Assembly: GCF_029428675.1 (NCBI RefSeq)
Contig: NZ_JAJNEL010000001.1
Coordinates: 372,001 to 436,000, forward strand
Length of the DNA stretch: 64,000 bases
Source of the DNA: Streptomyces sp. JH14
GTDB taxonomy: Bacteria > Actinomycetota > Actinomycetes > Streptomycetales > Streptomycetaceae
Direction of reading: 5' to 3'
Shown here: in pieces, positions 8,385 through 17,396 of the stretch
How positions within the stretch are numbered: the first letter of the stretch is position 1
Layout of the letters: each line of letters begins with the position of its first letter
Made by a program: the position numbers and the translations under genes
Notes under the pieces: model-generated
The model's input: only the letters and a program-made list of their open reading frames with translations
What the model was told of the DNA's origin: nothing
The model's database searches: none

Positions 8385-9755
8385 TCACTTCACCTGGTAT
8401 CCGTTGACCTTGGCCTGGTTCTCGATCGCCGTCTGCCAGGTCGGAAGCAGGTCCACGATCGACTTGCCGCCCGTGACCCCCGGGGTGATCGTCTTCGCCC
8501 ATATCGCCTCCTGGCTGAACGTGGGGTAGCCCCAGCCGTCCCAGACCCGCGACGCCGCGGTCACCACCGGCTCCAGCGGGGTGGCGTAGTACTTGCTCGC
8601 CTCCTGCTTGGCGACCCACTTCTGCGCGGCGGGCGCGTACGCCGGGTAACCCGGTGCGACATCGACCTGGTAGTCGTCGGCAGTGGTGACGAACTGGACG
8701 AACTTCTCGGCGGCCTTCAGGTTCTTCGAGTGGCTGGAGACGAACCAGGTTCCGCCACCGACGTTGCCCGTCGCGGCCTCGCTCTCGCCCCTCCACGGCA
8801 ACGGCGCGGCGACGCCGAGCTGCCCGGCCCGCACATTGAGCGACTGAGGGTTGTTGAAGATCGCGCCGGCGTACCAGGCCGGACCCGGCATCATCAGCAC
8901 CTTGCCCGTGTACTTCTTCAGGAACTCGGGAGTGAACACGCTGACCACCGGCACCGTCCCGTTGTCGCGGAGGGTGTCGAGCATCGAGGCCGCGCGCTTG
9001 CACTCGGTCGAGTCGGTCTTCACGGTGACGGACTTGGGGCCGGTCACGTCATTGGCCTGGCACTTGCTCCCCCACATGAACACCTCGGGCGTCCAGGCGT
9101 CCCCGGCCGTACCGACGATGTAGCCGGGGTGCTCCTTGGCTACCTTCTCCCCGAGGGCCTGGTACTCCTCCCACGTGGTCGGGAGGGCGTAGCCGAACTG
9201 CTCCAGCAGGGACTTGTTGTACCAGAGCACCGCCTGGGCGAGGTCGTTGCGCAGGCAGTACACGCGGCCCTCCACCGTGCAGGGGTTGAGCGACCCCTCG
9301 GTGAAGTTGCTGAGCGTGTCCTTCGGGACCAGGCCCTTGTCCAGCACGGCCGCGAACGCCTGCTTGCCGGCGGTCTTCTGGCTGGCCCATGCCGCGTCGT
9401 TGTTCTGGCTGGAGAAGACGACGTCGGGCCAGCCGTCACCGGCGCGGTCGAAGAGCTGCACCTTCGTCCGGAAGGAGTTGGACCCGTTGGCCGACCCGTC
9501 ATAGGTGACGACCTTGATCTTGGTGTCCGGGTTCGCCGTCTGGAACGCCTTCGCGGCAGCCTGTCGGTCCGCGTCTACCCAGACGGTGATCGTCGAGGAG
9601 GTCTCCTGCTTGGCCTCGGGAAAGCCGTAAGACCCGTTCGCCGAGCTGCCTTGGCCGCCGCAACCAGCGAGGGTCAGGAGCGCCGTCGCGGCGCCCATCA
9701 CGGCGACGGTCGACGCCTTACGGCGCGAACGCACCACAGTGTGGATTCCGACCAT
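8385..9755 (-). CDS. Sugar ABC transporter substrate-binding lipoprotein
   Basis: 456 residues. The N-terminus has twin Arg/Lys, a hydrophobic core and the lipobox LAGC with the lipidated Cys at residue 32, so it is anchored to the outer face of the membrane. The rest fits family 1 extracellular solute-binding proteins. ATG 9755 has AAGGA about 8 bp upstream. It is the first gene of the operon 9755-4144 and its promoter contains the CATACGTATG operator. Binding specificity cannot be read from the sequence; the enzymes downstream point to L-fucose. Confidence 0.9.
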   Translation of the reverse strand: MVGIHTVVRSRRKASTVAVMGAATALLTLAGCGGQGSSANGSYGFPEAKQETSSTITVWVDADRQAAAKAFQTANPDTKIKVVTYDGSANGSNSFRTKVQLFDRAGDGWPDVVFSSQNNDAAWASQKTAGKQAFAAVLDKGLVPKDTLSNFTEGSLNPCTVEGRVYCLRNDLAQAVLWYNKSLLEQFGYALPTTWEEYQALGEKVAKEHPGYIVGTAGDAWTPEVFMWGSKCQANDVTGPKSVTVKTDSTECKRAASMLDTLRDNGTVPVVSVFTPEFLKKYTGKVLMMPGPAWYAGAIFNNPQSLNVRAGQLGVAAPLPWRGESEAATGNVGGGTWFVSSHSKNLKAAEKFVQFVTTADDYQVDVAPGYPAYAPAAQKWVAKQEASKYYATPLEPVVTAASRVWDGWGYPTFSQEAIWAKTITPGVTGGKSIVDLLPTWQTAIENQAKVNGYQVK

Positions 9756-9811
9756 GGGGAATGTCCTTGTCTTGTCGACTTCGTTGACGACTCTGCGCCA
9801 GGACTGTAGGG

Positions 9812-9821
9812 CATACGTATG
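9812..9821. promoter_or_regulatory. CATACGTATG operator in the promoter of the transporter operon
   Basis: Read on the minus strand, GTGACA (-35-like) is followed by the palindrome within the spacer and then TACAGT (-10-like), about 57 bp before the lipoprotein start. The extended context AAACATCATACGTATG is shared with the copies at 12554 and 13669. A repressor bound here would cover the whole promoter. Confidence 0.7.
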
Positions 9822-10098
9822 ATGTTTGTCACGGGCTTGAGGCCTATCACCTCGAACAGTTGTCGTTGTTCCGATCTTGAGGGGGCGCGCCGAACGGTAG
9901 CCCCGATCAGGTGGTTGCCGTCGTCGGCTGGGCATGACGGCACGGCCGCTCGCCGGCCCGGGGTCGCGAAGCCTCGTTGCCGGGTCGCACGTGCTCACGG
10001 CAGCGGAGTCCAACTAGGCCGCCCCGGCGTGTGATTGCGTCTCACCGATTCCGGGACGCGGCCGATCGCACCGGACCGTGTTCTGCGGTGTCCCGGAC

Positions 10099-10450
10099 AT
10101 GAAGGACGCGGAGTGGGCCGTGGTACGGCTGCCGCCTCCGGTCCCCGGCCGGCCGCACGACCGGGGTGGGCAGCCGGAGGTGTACCGCTGCCGGACGGCA
10201 CGGAACGCGGTCCGCCGTGTCGCCGTGTCGCCGTGTCGCCGGGCAACGGCATCAAGTGGAGGCGGTACCCGCCGGCTTCCCGCCGTGGGGCCGGGTCTGC
10301 GCGTTCCTCCTGCGCCGGCGCGATCGCCGGCCGGGCAGGGAGTTCCACGACCGGGTGCGCGCGGTGATCCGCGAAAGGACGGGGAGCGGACGGAGCCGAC
10401 GGCCGGCGTCATCGACCCGCCGTCCGTCGACGGATGCCGCGAACAACCCG
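10099..10450 (+). pseudogene. Frameshifted IS5-family transposase remnant
   Basis: Pieces of one transposase are spread over different frames: MKDAEWAVVRLPPPVPG at the start, PAGFPPWGRVCAFL and REFHDRVRAVIRERTGSG in the middle, and GERTEPTAGVIDPPSV near the end. These match the order expected for the N-terminal DUF4096 domain and the first catalytic block of IS5 transposases. A repetitive tract of GTGTCGCCGTGTCGCC sits at the first frameshift. The catalytic domain is lost. The flanks 9828-10098 and 10451-10702 contain nothing else I can support. Confidence 0.6.
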
Positions 10451-10702
10451 GCGGCCGAGGGCGCCGGCACCGGCTCGCCCCACCCGGACCGCCTCAACAC
10501 CGTGCCGGCCGAGGCCGATGGCAGGGCCGCTGTCCGCGCACGGGTCGCGTGCGGGCGTCGGCCACCTCGGTGAGGTCGCCGACGCCGGCGACGCGGAACA
10601 GCTCCGTCGTCTCCCCGAAGGGCGGCACGTGCCCGCCCGTCAGGCCGCCCGCACCGCTTCTTGCCGGAACGTTGTCACCACTGACGGGCATTCGAGGAGC
10701 CT

Positions 10703-11464
10703 TCACCGGCCGAGCCAGCCGCCGTCGACCGGCAGGACCGTCCCGGAGACGTAGCGCGCGGCGTCCGACGCGAGGAACACCGCGGCGCCCGCGATGTCCT
10801 CCGCCGTTCCCCACCGCCCCGCCGGTATCCGCTCGAGGATCGCGCGGGACCGGTCGGGGTCGTCCTGAAGCGCCTGGGTGTTGTCGGTCGCGATGTAGCC
10901 CGGGGCGATGCCGTTGACGGTCACACCGTGTCCGGCCCACTCGTTCGACAGCGCCCGGATCAGTCCCGCCGCACCGGACTTGGCCGCCGCATAGCCCGGT
11001 ACGTTGATCCCGCCCTGGAACGAGAGCAGGGAGGCGGTGAAGACGATGCGCCCGTACCGCGCATCCAGCATCCGCCGCCCGAGAACCTGGCTGAGCACGA
11101 ACGTGCTCGTGAGATCGACTTCGAGCACCTCGTCGAACCATTCCAGGGGGTGCTCGGCGGCGGGAGCGCGGCGGATGGTCCCGGCGTTGTTGACCAGGAT
11201 GTCCACCGGGCGTTCGCCGGCGGCGAGTTCCTCGGCGAACCGGGTCACCTGCCGCCGGTCCGCGAAGTCGACGCGGTGTCCGGAGAACTCGCGGCCGAGC
11301 CCGCGCACGCGGTCGCCGATGGCGGACGACGCCGGATCGAGGGTGGCGGAGACCCCGACGATGTCGGCACCAGCAGCGGCCAGAGCCTCGGCGACGGCGA
11401 ACCCGATTCCACGCTTGGCCCCCGTCACGACGGCGAGGCGCCCGGTCAGGTCGAACGGGTTCAT
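10703..11464 (-). CDS. SDR-family sugar-acid dehydrogenase
   Basis: 253 residues with the classical SDR layout: TGAKRGIG cofactor loop near residue 14, NNAG at mid-protein, catalytic Tyr and Lys in YAAAKSG, and the PGYIATDN segment. It resembles KduD-type and 2-keto-3-deoxy-L-fuconate 4-dehydrogenases, which oxidise the deoxy-keto acid with NAD. Its ATG overlaps the stop of the zinc dehydrogenase gene, so both are made from one mRNA started near 12550. Which of the two enzymes acts on which pathway intermediate is open. Confidence 0.85.
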   Translation of the reverse strand: MNPFDLTGRLAVVTGAKRGIGFAVAEALAAAGADIVGVSATLDPASSAIGDRVRGLGREFSGHRVDFADRRQVTRFAEELAAGERPVDILVNNAGTIRRAPAAEHPLEWFDEVLEVDLTSTFVLSQVLGRRMLDARYGRIVFTASLLSFQGGINVPGYAAAKSGAAGLIRALSNEWAGHGVTVNGIAPGYIATDNTQALQDDPDRSRAILERIPAGRWGTAEDIAGAAVFLASDAARYVSGTVLPVDGGWLGR

Positions 11465-12480
11465 GCCGCGCTCACCTCGACGATCAGCTTCATCGCCTGC
11501 CCGGACTCGAGGACGCCGAAGGCCGATTCGAGCTCGCTCAGGGACACGATGCCCGTGATGAGCTTCTCGGCCGGGATGACGCCCTCGGCCACGAGCTCGA
11601 CGGCGCGCTCGAAGTCGTGGCGCTGGTAGACCCGTGCGCCGAGCAACCTCAGCTCCCGCCAGAACACGCGGTGCAGGTCGATGGGTTGCGGTCGCCCGTG
11701 GATGGCCACGACCACGAGCGTGCCACGGACCTTCGCCAGGCTGGTGGCGCCGAGCACGGCGGCGGCCGAGCCTGAGACCTCGAACACGACGTCCGCTCCG
11801 GCGCCGTCCGTCCACTCCTCCACCCAGGCGACCTGATCGACCGACGAGGGGTCCAGTGTCGTCAGCCCCATCTCCTCGGCTGCGGCCCGCCGGTTCGGGT
11901 CGATCTCGGCGATCACGACCTCGGCACCGAACGCGGCAGCGACGATCGCGATCAGAACGCCGATCGGACCCGCCCCGATGACGACCGCCTTGCCGCCTGC
12001 GGCGAGTTCGGAACGCCTTACGTCGTGAACCGCCACCGCGACGGGCTCCACAAGCGCGGCGTCCCGCAGCGAGATCTCCGAGGGCAGCCGCACGAGTGTC
12101 GACGCCGGTACGTTCCAGTACTCCTGAAGGGCACCGGGGCTGTCGATGCCGATGAAGTCCAGGTTCTGGCAGATGTGCTCGTTCCCCGCCCGGCAGGCCG
12201 GGCAAGTGCCGTCCCAGGCCAGCGGCATGACAGTCACCGCATCACCTACCGACCAGCCCTCCACGCCGGCGCCGAGGGCGGCGATCGTGCCCGACATCTC
12301 GTGCCCGATCGTCGCCGGCCTGCTGACCCGGCCGTCCATGTCCCCGTGGAAGACGTGGAGGTCCGTGCCGCAGATCCCGACGTACGCCACGGCGACTCGG
12401 ACCTCCCCTGCCCGCGGCTCAGCCGGCTCCCGCTCCTCGACCGTCATCGTGCGCGCGCCTACGTAATGTGCCGCCAACAT
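11461..12480 (-). CDS. Zinc-dependent MDR alcohol/polyol dehydrogenase
   Basis: 339 residues of the medium-chain dehydrogenase family. The catalytic zinc site is suggested by GICGTDLH and GHEMSG, structural-zinc cysteines by CPACRAGNEHIC, and the Rossmann fold by VIGAGPIGVL. Close relatives oxidise sorbitol, threonine or sugar-acid hydroxyls. ATG 12480 has GGAGGAG upstream. It leads the two-gene operon divergent from the aldo/keto reductase and shares the intergenic operator at 12554. The likely role is in oxidation of L-fucose or a downstream keto acid. Confidence 0.85.
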   Translation of the reverse strand: MLAAHYVGARTMTVEEREPAEPRAGEVRVAVAYVGICGTDLHVFHGDMDGRVSRPATIGHEMSGTIAALGAGVEGWSVGDAVTVMPLAWDGTCPACRAGNEHICQNLDFIGIDSPGALQEYWNVPASTLVRLPSEISLRDAALVEPVAVAVHDVRRSELAAGGKAVVIGAGPIGVLIAIVAAAFGAEVVIAEIDPNRRAAAEEMGLTTLDPSSVDQVAWVEEWTDGAGADVVFEVSGSAAAVLGATSLAKVRGTLVVVAIHGRPQPIDLHRVFWRELRLLGARVYQRHDFERAVELVAEGVIPAEKLITGIVSLSELESAFGVLESGQAMKLIVEVSAA

Positions 12481-12553
12481 GCCGATCGGCTCCTCCCTCG
12501 CTATGACGCGGGCCGCACCGGCCCACAACACCGCGCAGCGTAACAGTAAACAT

Positions 12554-12563
12554 CATACGTATG
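12554..12563. promoter_or_regulatory. CATACGTATG operator between divergent dehydrogenase genes
   Basis: The palindrome lies 75 bp before the zinc dehydrogenase start and 24 bp before the aldo/keto reductase start. On the plus strand a TATAGT -10 box follows at 12574-12579. On the minus strand GTGACA precedes the palindrome and TACTGT follows it. One bound dimer could shut both directions. Confidence 0.7.
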
Positions 12564-12586
12564 CTGTCACCGTTATAGTCGTCCCC

Positions 12587-13636
12587 GTGACCAGCACACC
12601 ACCGCCGCGCGACCACGCATCCATCGAACGGACGCTGCCGACCCGGGCACTGCGAACCGGGCACCGGCTCACCGAATTGGGCCTGGGTGCAGCCCAGTTC
12701 GGCAACCTGTTCACCGAGACGACCGACGACGAGTCGCATCGCGCCGTCGGGGCCGCAGTCGAGGAAGGGATCCGCTACTTCGACACCGCGCCGCATTACG
12801 GCCTCGGGCTGTCCGAACGCCGCCTGGGGGACGCCCTGCATGCGGCCACCCGGCGAGGGGGTGTGGTCATCTCCTCGAAGGTCGGGCGCCTGCTCGTGGA
12901 CAGCCCGGACACGGCTCACCGGCTCGACGACGACGGGTTCGCCGTGCCGGCGACGAAGAGGCGGGTCTGGGACTTCAGCCGCGACGGGATCCTTCGTTCC
13001 GTGGAGCAGTCGCTGGCGCGGCTCGGGACGGACCGGCTCGACATCGCCTATCTGCACGATCCGGACGACCACTGGGGGCCGGCGTCGTCGAGCGGGATCG
13101 CCGCCCTGGCCGAGCTTCGGGACCAGGGCGTCGTCGGCGCCATCGGTGCCGGCATGAACCAGGCGGCGATGCCGGCCGAGTTCGTGAGGCGGACGGACGT
13201 CGATGTGGTGATGGTCGCGGGGCGGTTCACCCTTCTCGACCAATCGGCGCTGGACGACCTGTTGCCGGTCGCCGGCGCCCGCGGTGTCGGCGTCGTCGCC
13301 GCGGCGGTCTACAACTCCGGACTGCTGAGCAGTGCGGCCGTGGACGGCTCGGCGACCTACGACTACGGGGCGGCGCCGCGGGCCGTCGTCGAACGTGCCG
13401 CCCGCATCGCCGCGGTCTGTGACCGGCACGGCGTGAAGCTTCCCGCGGCCGCCGTCCAATACCCGTTGCGCCATCCCGGGGTCGTCTCGGTGGTGACAGG
13501 GATGCGCACTCAGGAACACGTGCGAAGCAATGTCGCGCGCTACCGGGCGGCGATCCCGGAGGCGCTGTGGGAGGAGCTGCACGTCACGGGACTCGTCCCC
13601 GACCCGGCCCGGGCAAGTCGGTTCTCCAGGGCCTGA
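12587..13636 (+). CDS. Aldo/keto reductase, probable L-fucose (D-threo-aldose) 1-dehydrogenase
   Basis: 349 residues with the AKR tetrad: D66 and Y71 in RYFDTAPHYG, K98 in VVISSKVGRLL and H157 in DIAYLHDPDD. The pattern of a long insertion after the lysine and the C-terminal VSVVTGMRT match D-threo-aldose 1-dehydrogenases, which oxidise L-fucose to its lactone with NAD(P). GTG 12587 lies 7 bp after the TATAGT box, so the transcript is probably leaderless. The gene is the first enzymatic step of the proposed pathway and is flanked by operator copies on both sides. Confidence 0.82.
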   Translation: MTSTPPPRDHASIERTLPTRALRTGHRLTELGLGAAQFGNLFTETTDDESHRAVGAAVEEGIRYFDTAPHYGLGLSERRLGDALHAATRRGGVVISSKVGRLLVDSPDTAHRLDDDGFAVPATKRRVWDFSRDGILRSVEQSLARLGTDRLDIAYLHDPDDHWGPASSSGIAALAELRDQGVVGAIGAGMNQAAMPAEFVRRTDVDVVMVAGRFTLLDQSALDDLLPVAGARGVGVVAAAVYNSGLLSSAAVDGSATYDYGAAPRAVVERAARIAAVCDRHGVKLPAAAVQYPLRHPGVVSVVTGMRTQEHVRSNVARYRAAIPEALWEELHVTGLVPDPARASRFSRA

Positions 13637-13645
13637 GTTAAACGT

Positions 13646-13655
13646 CATATGTATC
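13646..13655. promoter_or_regulatory. Degenerate operator copy (CATATGTATC)
   Basis: This imperfect version of the palindrome starts 23 bp, about two helical turns, before the perfect copy at 13669. The spacing suggests cooperative binding of two repressor dimers at the secreted enzyme's promoter. Confidence 0.45.
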
Positions 13656-13668
13656 TTGTCACAAACAT

Positions 13669-13678
13669 CATACGTATG
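13669..13678. promoter_or_regulatory. CATACGTATG operator in the promoter of the GH141-like gene
   Basis: TTGTCA (-35-like, 13656-13661) and TAACTC (-10-like, about 13680) bracket the palindrome, about 50 bp before ATG 13728. Same AAACATCATACGTATG context as at 9812 and 12554. Confidence 0.7.
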
Positions 13679-13727
13679 CTAACTCTGTGGCGGGCATCAA
13701 CGCCCCCATCACAGGAAGCGATCGAAC

Positions 13728-16388
13728 ATGACATCGACGTCAGACTCGACACGCTCGGTGAGCAGACGATGGAGACGGCGGACGGGCACCCTCGCGGTGC
13801 TCGGCGCCTGCGCCGTCATCGCATCAGCGCTCATTCCCCTTCAGGCGCAAGCCGCGCCCCGGACGGAGTACTTCGCGGCGCCGGACGGTAAGGACGCCGG
13901 ACACTGCAGCCAGTCGCAGCCGTGCTCGCTGGAACGGGCGCAGCATGTGGTCGGCCCGGCCACCAAGCACGGTGACGTGACCGTTCAGCTCGCCGACGGC
14001 ACCTACCGCCTCTCCGAGCCCCTGCGGTTCGGGCCCGGCGACGACGGCGGCGACCACACCGTCCACTGGACCGCCGCCCCGGGCGCCCACCCCGTCGTCA
14101 CGGGCGCCTCGCAGGTCACCGGCTGGTCCAAGTCCCAGGCGGGGTCGGGTATCTGGGAGGCGGACACCCCCAGCGGCCTCGACACCCGACAGCTCTACGT
14201 GAACGGCGTGATCGCCCCTCGCGCCGCCATCCGCCTGGCCAACGCGGACGTCACTCCCACCGCGACCGGTCTCACCATCAAGAACCCGGCCCTGAGCTAC
14301 CTCGCCACGCTCCCCGACCAGGGGCGCATCGAGTTCGAGTCCCTCGGTGACTTCACGAACCGCTACTCGCCGGTGCAGAGCATCAGCGCCACCGAGATCA
14401 CGATGGCGCAGCCGGCCTGGGACAACAACACGTGGGGCTGGGACACCGTCCAGAACTCGTTCCTGGCCGGTCCGAGCTGGTACCTCGACAACTCACTGAG
14501 CTTCCTGACCCAGGTCGGCCAGTGGTACATAGCCCCGGACGCCGGGAAGCTCTACTACAAGCCGGCGGACGGGGTCGACCCCAACCAGCTCGACATCGAG
14601 CTGCCCCGTCTGGAGACACTGGTCAGCATCGGCGGGACGTACGACAAGCCGGTGACCGGTCTCGCCTTCGAGGGCATCCAGTTCTCCGGGACCTCCTGGC
14701 TCGGCCCCTCGACCGACGGGTACGCGGACCAGCAGAACGGCCTCTTCATCAAGGGCGCCTACGACTACCGCCCCGCCGACGCCTTCACCAACTGCTCGCG
14801 CGGCTGCGAGATGTTCGAGCGCGCGCGCACCAGCTGGTACCAGGAGCCCGCCGCCGTGCAGGTCTCCGCCGCGAGCCGCATCTCGTTCACCGGCAACACG
14901 TTCACCAACCTCGGCCAGTCGGCGCTGGGCATCGGAAACGACGCCAACGCCACGGCGACCGGAGTCGGGCTGGGCGCCGGCGACATCGACGTGGTCGGGA
15001 ACCGGTTCATGGAGAACAGCGGGCACGGCGTCGCGGTCGGCGGCGTACTGCCCGACGCGCACCACCCCAGCGACCCGAGGATGACCAACCGGAACATCCA
15101 GATCGAGAACAACACGATCAATCGCGTGGCGGTGGACTACAAGGACAACAGCGGGGTCCTCAGCACCTACGTCACGGGCGCCCGCATCCTGCACAACGAG
15201 GTCTCCAACGTCCCCTACGACGGCATCGACACCGGCTACGGCTGGGGCATCAACGACGCCGGGGGGTCGAACGACTACGTCGACCGCGGCTACTACAAGT
15301 GGAACACGCTGTACACGACGCCGACCACGCTCAAGGACAACCGCGTCGAAGGCAACCTCGTGCACAACACGAAGGCACGCTTCGCCGACGGCGGATCGGT
15401 CTACAACCTCTCCGCCAGCCCGGGAACCGTGGTCGCCAAGAACTACCTGTTCAACATCTCAGGAGTCGGCCTCTACCTCGACGAGGGCTCGCGCTCGATG
15501 ACGTACGAGAACAACGTCGTCCAGAGCGGTTCCTTCCTCTTCACCAACGCGTACAGCCTCCGCAACAACACCAGCGACAACGTCATCCAGAACAACTGGT
15601 ACAACTCGGGCGGAGCCTCGACGCCGAATGCCGCGGCTCACAACAACCAGCTGATCAACAACGTGAAGGTCACCGGCGCCAACTGGCCCGCGGGCGCACG
15701 AGACGTGATGTGCCAGGCGGGGGTCGCGCCGCAGTACCGGACGTCGCTCAACGCGAACCAGTTCGGCTTCAGCGGGTGCGCGGTTGGTGCACCGGTCGCA
15801 CCCGGCCTCCGTACTTCCGGAGGTTCGGCAGTCAGCTCGTACTTCGGTCAGAGCGGCGGTGGATTCGGGATCGCGGCGGCGGGCGCCGACGTGTGGGGCG
15901 CCGGCGGTCAGCACGACGACCAGTTCGGCTCGATCTACCGGGCCGGCTCGTTCGCGGCCGACTCGAGCGTGTCCACCCGGGTCGTGTCGGTCAACGACGC
16001 CAACGCCTGGGCCAAGTCCGGGGTCATGGTCCGCAACGACATGACCGAGGCTGGAAGTTCGGCCGGGTACGCCGTCGTCGCGGTTACCGCCCGCAACGGC
16101 GTCGTGTTCGAGTGGGACACCAACGGTGACGGATACCTGGACACCGACGCCCGCGCCAGCGTCGACATCTACCGCCCCATCTGGGTAAAGCTCACCCGGT
16201 CGGGCACGTCGTTCAGTGCCTCGTACTCCTACGACGGCGCCAACTACGTCCCGATCGGTCAGCCCGTGACGTTGGCCTCGGCCGCAGCGAAGCAGGACGC
16301 GGGCATCTTCTCCACGTCCCACGACGCCGCCCAGTCAGCGATCAACCAGTTCGACTCCGGCTCCTTCACAGCCGCAATGATGCCGTAG
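13728..16388 (+). CDS. Secreted right-handed beta-helix glycosidase, GH141-like
   Basis: 886 residues. A long signal peptide with an Arg-rich n-region (VSRRWRRR) ends near QAQA-APRT (about residue 42). The N-terminal module (TEYFAAPDGKDAG, PLRFGPGDDGGDHTVHW, DTRQLYVNGV) matches GH141 enzymes, a family with alpha-L-fucosidase and xylanase members. A parallel beta-helix fills residues ~200-660, rich in NN and GN turns. The last ~200 residues form a DUF1349-like concanavalin domain (DVWGAGGQHDDQFGSIYR, SGVMVRND). GGAAG precedes the ATG. Co-regulation with the fucose-type genes by CATACGTATG supports release of L-fucose from polysaccharides; activity itself is inferred. Confidence 0.8.
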   Translation: MTSTSDSTRSVSRRWRRRTGTLAVLGACAVIASALIPLQAQAAPRTEYFAAPDGKDAGHCSQSQPCSLERAQHVVGPATKHGDVTVQLADGTYRLSEPLRFGPGDDGGDHTVHWTAAPGAHPVVTGASQVTGWSKSQAGSGIWEADTPSGLDTRQLYVNGVIAPRAAIRLANADVTPTATGLTIKNPALSYLATLPDQGRIEFESLGDFTNRYSPVQSISATEITMAQPAWDNNTWGWDTVQNSFLAGPSWYLDNSLSFLTQVGQWYIAPDAGKLYYKPADGVDPNQLDIELPRLETLVSIGGTYDKPVTGLAFEGIQFSGTSWLGPSTDGYADQQNGLFIKGAYDYRPADAFTNCSRGCEMFERARTSWYQEPAAVQVSAASRISFTGNTFTNLGQSALGIGNDANATATGVGLGAGDIDVVGNRFMENSGHGVAVGGVLPDAHHPSDPRMTNRNIQIENNTINRVAVDYKDNSGVLSTYVTGARILHNEVSNVPYDGIDTGYGWGINDAGGSNDYVDRGYYKWNTLYTTPTTLKDNRVEGNLVHNTKARFADGGSVYNLSASPGTVVAKNYLFNISGVGLYLDEGSRSMTYENNVVQSGSFLFTNAYSLRNNTSDNVIQNNWYNSGGASTPNAAAHNNQLINNVKVTGANWPAGARDVMCQAGVAPQYRTSLNANQFGFSGCAVGAPVAPGLRTSGGSAVSSYFGQSGGGFGIAAAGADVWGAGGQHDDQFGSIYRAGSFAADSSVSTRVVSVNDANAWAKSGVMVRNDMTEAGSSAGYAVVAVTARNGVVFEWDTNGDGYLDTDARASVDIYRPIWVKLTRSGTSFSASYSYDGANYVPIGQPVTLASAAAKQDAGIFSTSHDAAQSAINQFDSGSFTAAMMP

Positions 16389-17169
16389 GTGCCGCTCACG
16401 GTGGGTCGACGACAGGCGCGGCTAGGTCTTCTGTAGCGCGCCCGCAGCCTGAAGGTTCAGGTTCACTGACTCTGAGGGCTGGCCCATGAGAGGACCAGAG
16501 CATCAAGCCTGACCTGTCGTCGGCCATCCGCCGCACGCCGAGCAAACAACGTTCCATCGCCTGTCAGCCACGTGATCGAGCACCGGAACAGCGGTGGCCA
16601 CTCTGTTCGTGGCTCGGTAAAATCCAATAGCATATAGCGCCCTCACATTCGGTTCCAGGGGAAGCACATCAGCGGCCATGGGCCGCCCGCTCTCACCGAC
16701 CACCGCAGGAGGAGCCTTCGAAACGGGCCTGCACTCTGAGGCTCACCACTACGGGGATGTTCCCCCTGCAGGATCTGCCCCTGCGGCCAAATGCGACGAC
16801 CATCTCTCGCATGGCGGGGGCTGTAGGGAAACGCACGCTACTCAAGACCCAACCCGTCGGCACCGCATGTGACCTAGTGAGCCCTTTTCAACCTGAGGTC
16901 GGCGCCTCGGAGTTGGGCTGCTGTACAACACGACGAAGCTCCTGGTAGATGGGTTCTCGACCAAGATCACCCGTGTCCGCCAGGAGCTTCGCCGCACTGA
17001 TGCACGTGAGCCAAACCGAGCAGTGGCTGCGAGGGCATCTGAGGAACACTCACCCCCTGCAGGATGTTCCTACGGCGACCGGGAAGCACAGCTGACACCA
17101 AGACCGCGCTCTCCCTGTCCATCCAGCCGCGCCGCGGCGGGACGAAGCTTCCCCTTGGACGCTCCCTCG
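16389..17169. other. Gene-poor stretch with IS debris
   Basis: No frame of convincing length or codon bias is seen. The stretch holds a perfect 12-bp inverted repeat at 16934-16991 and ends in a transposase relic, so it is probably old insertion-sequence DNA downstream of the GH141-like gene. Confidence 0.4.
16934..16991. repeat. 12-bp inverted repeat with 34-bp loop
   Basis: CGAAGCTCCTGG (16934-16945) is exactly complementary to CCAGGAGCTTCG (16980-16991). It lies upstream of the transposase relic and probably belongs to the IS end or its leader. Confidence 0.5.
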
Positions 17170-17350
17170 TGCTGACGGCCATCCGGCCAAAGTCGACCTC
17201 TGTGACGTGTTCAACGCGACTCTCTCTACGTGAACCGCACCGGAATCCCCTGGAGATACCTCCCGCACGACTTCCCGAACCACGGCACCGTCTACGCCTA
17301 CTGCGCAGCCTGGCGCGACGAGGGAATCTTTGCCCTCTCGCCCGGCCGTC
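17170..17350 (+). pseudogene. Transposase N-terminal fragment (DUF4096 type)
   Basis: Across one frameshift the sequence reads AKVDLCDVFNAT then VNRTGIPWRYLPHDFPNHG and TVYAYCAAWRDEGIF, the conserved N-terminal block of IS5-group transposases. The rest of the gene is missing and the ROK regulator gene begins within 50 bp. Confidence 0.6.
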
Positions 17351-17396
17351 GGCTGTTCGGTGAGCACCACTTCGACGTATGCGTGTTCGACGCTGT

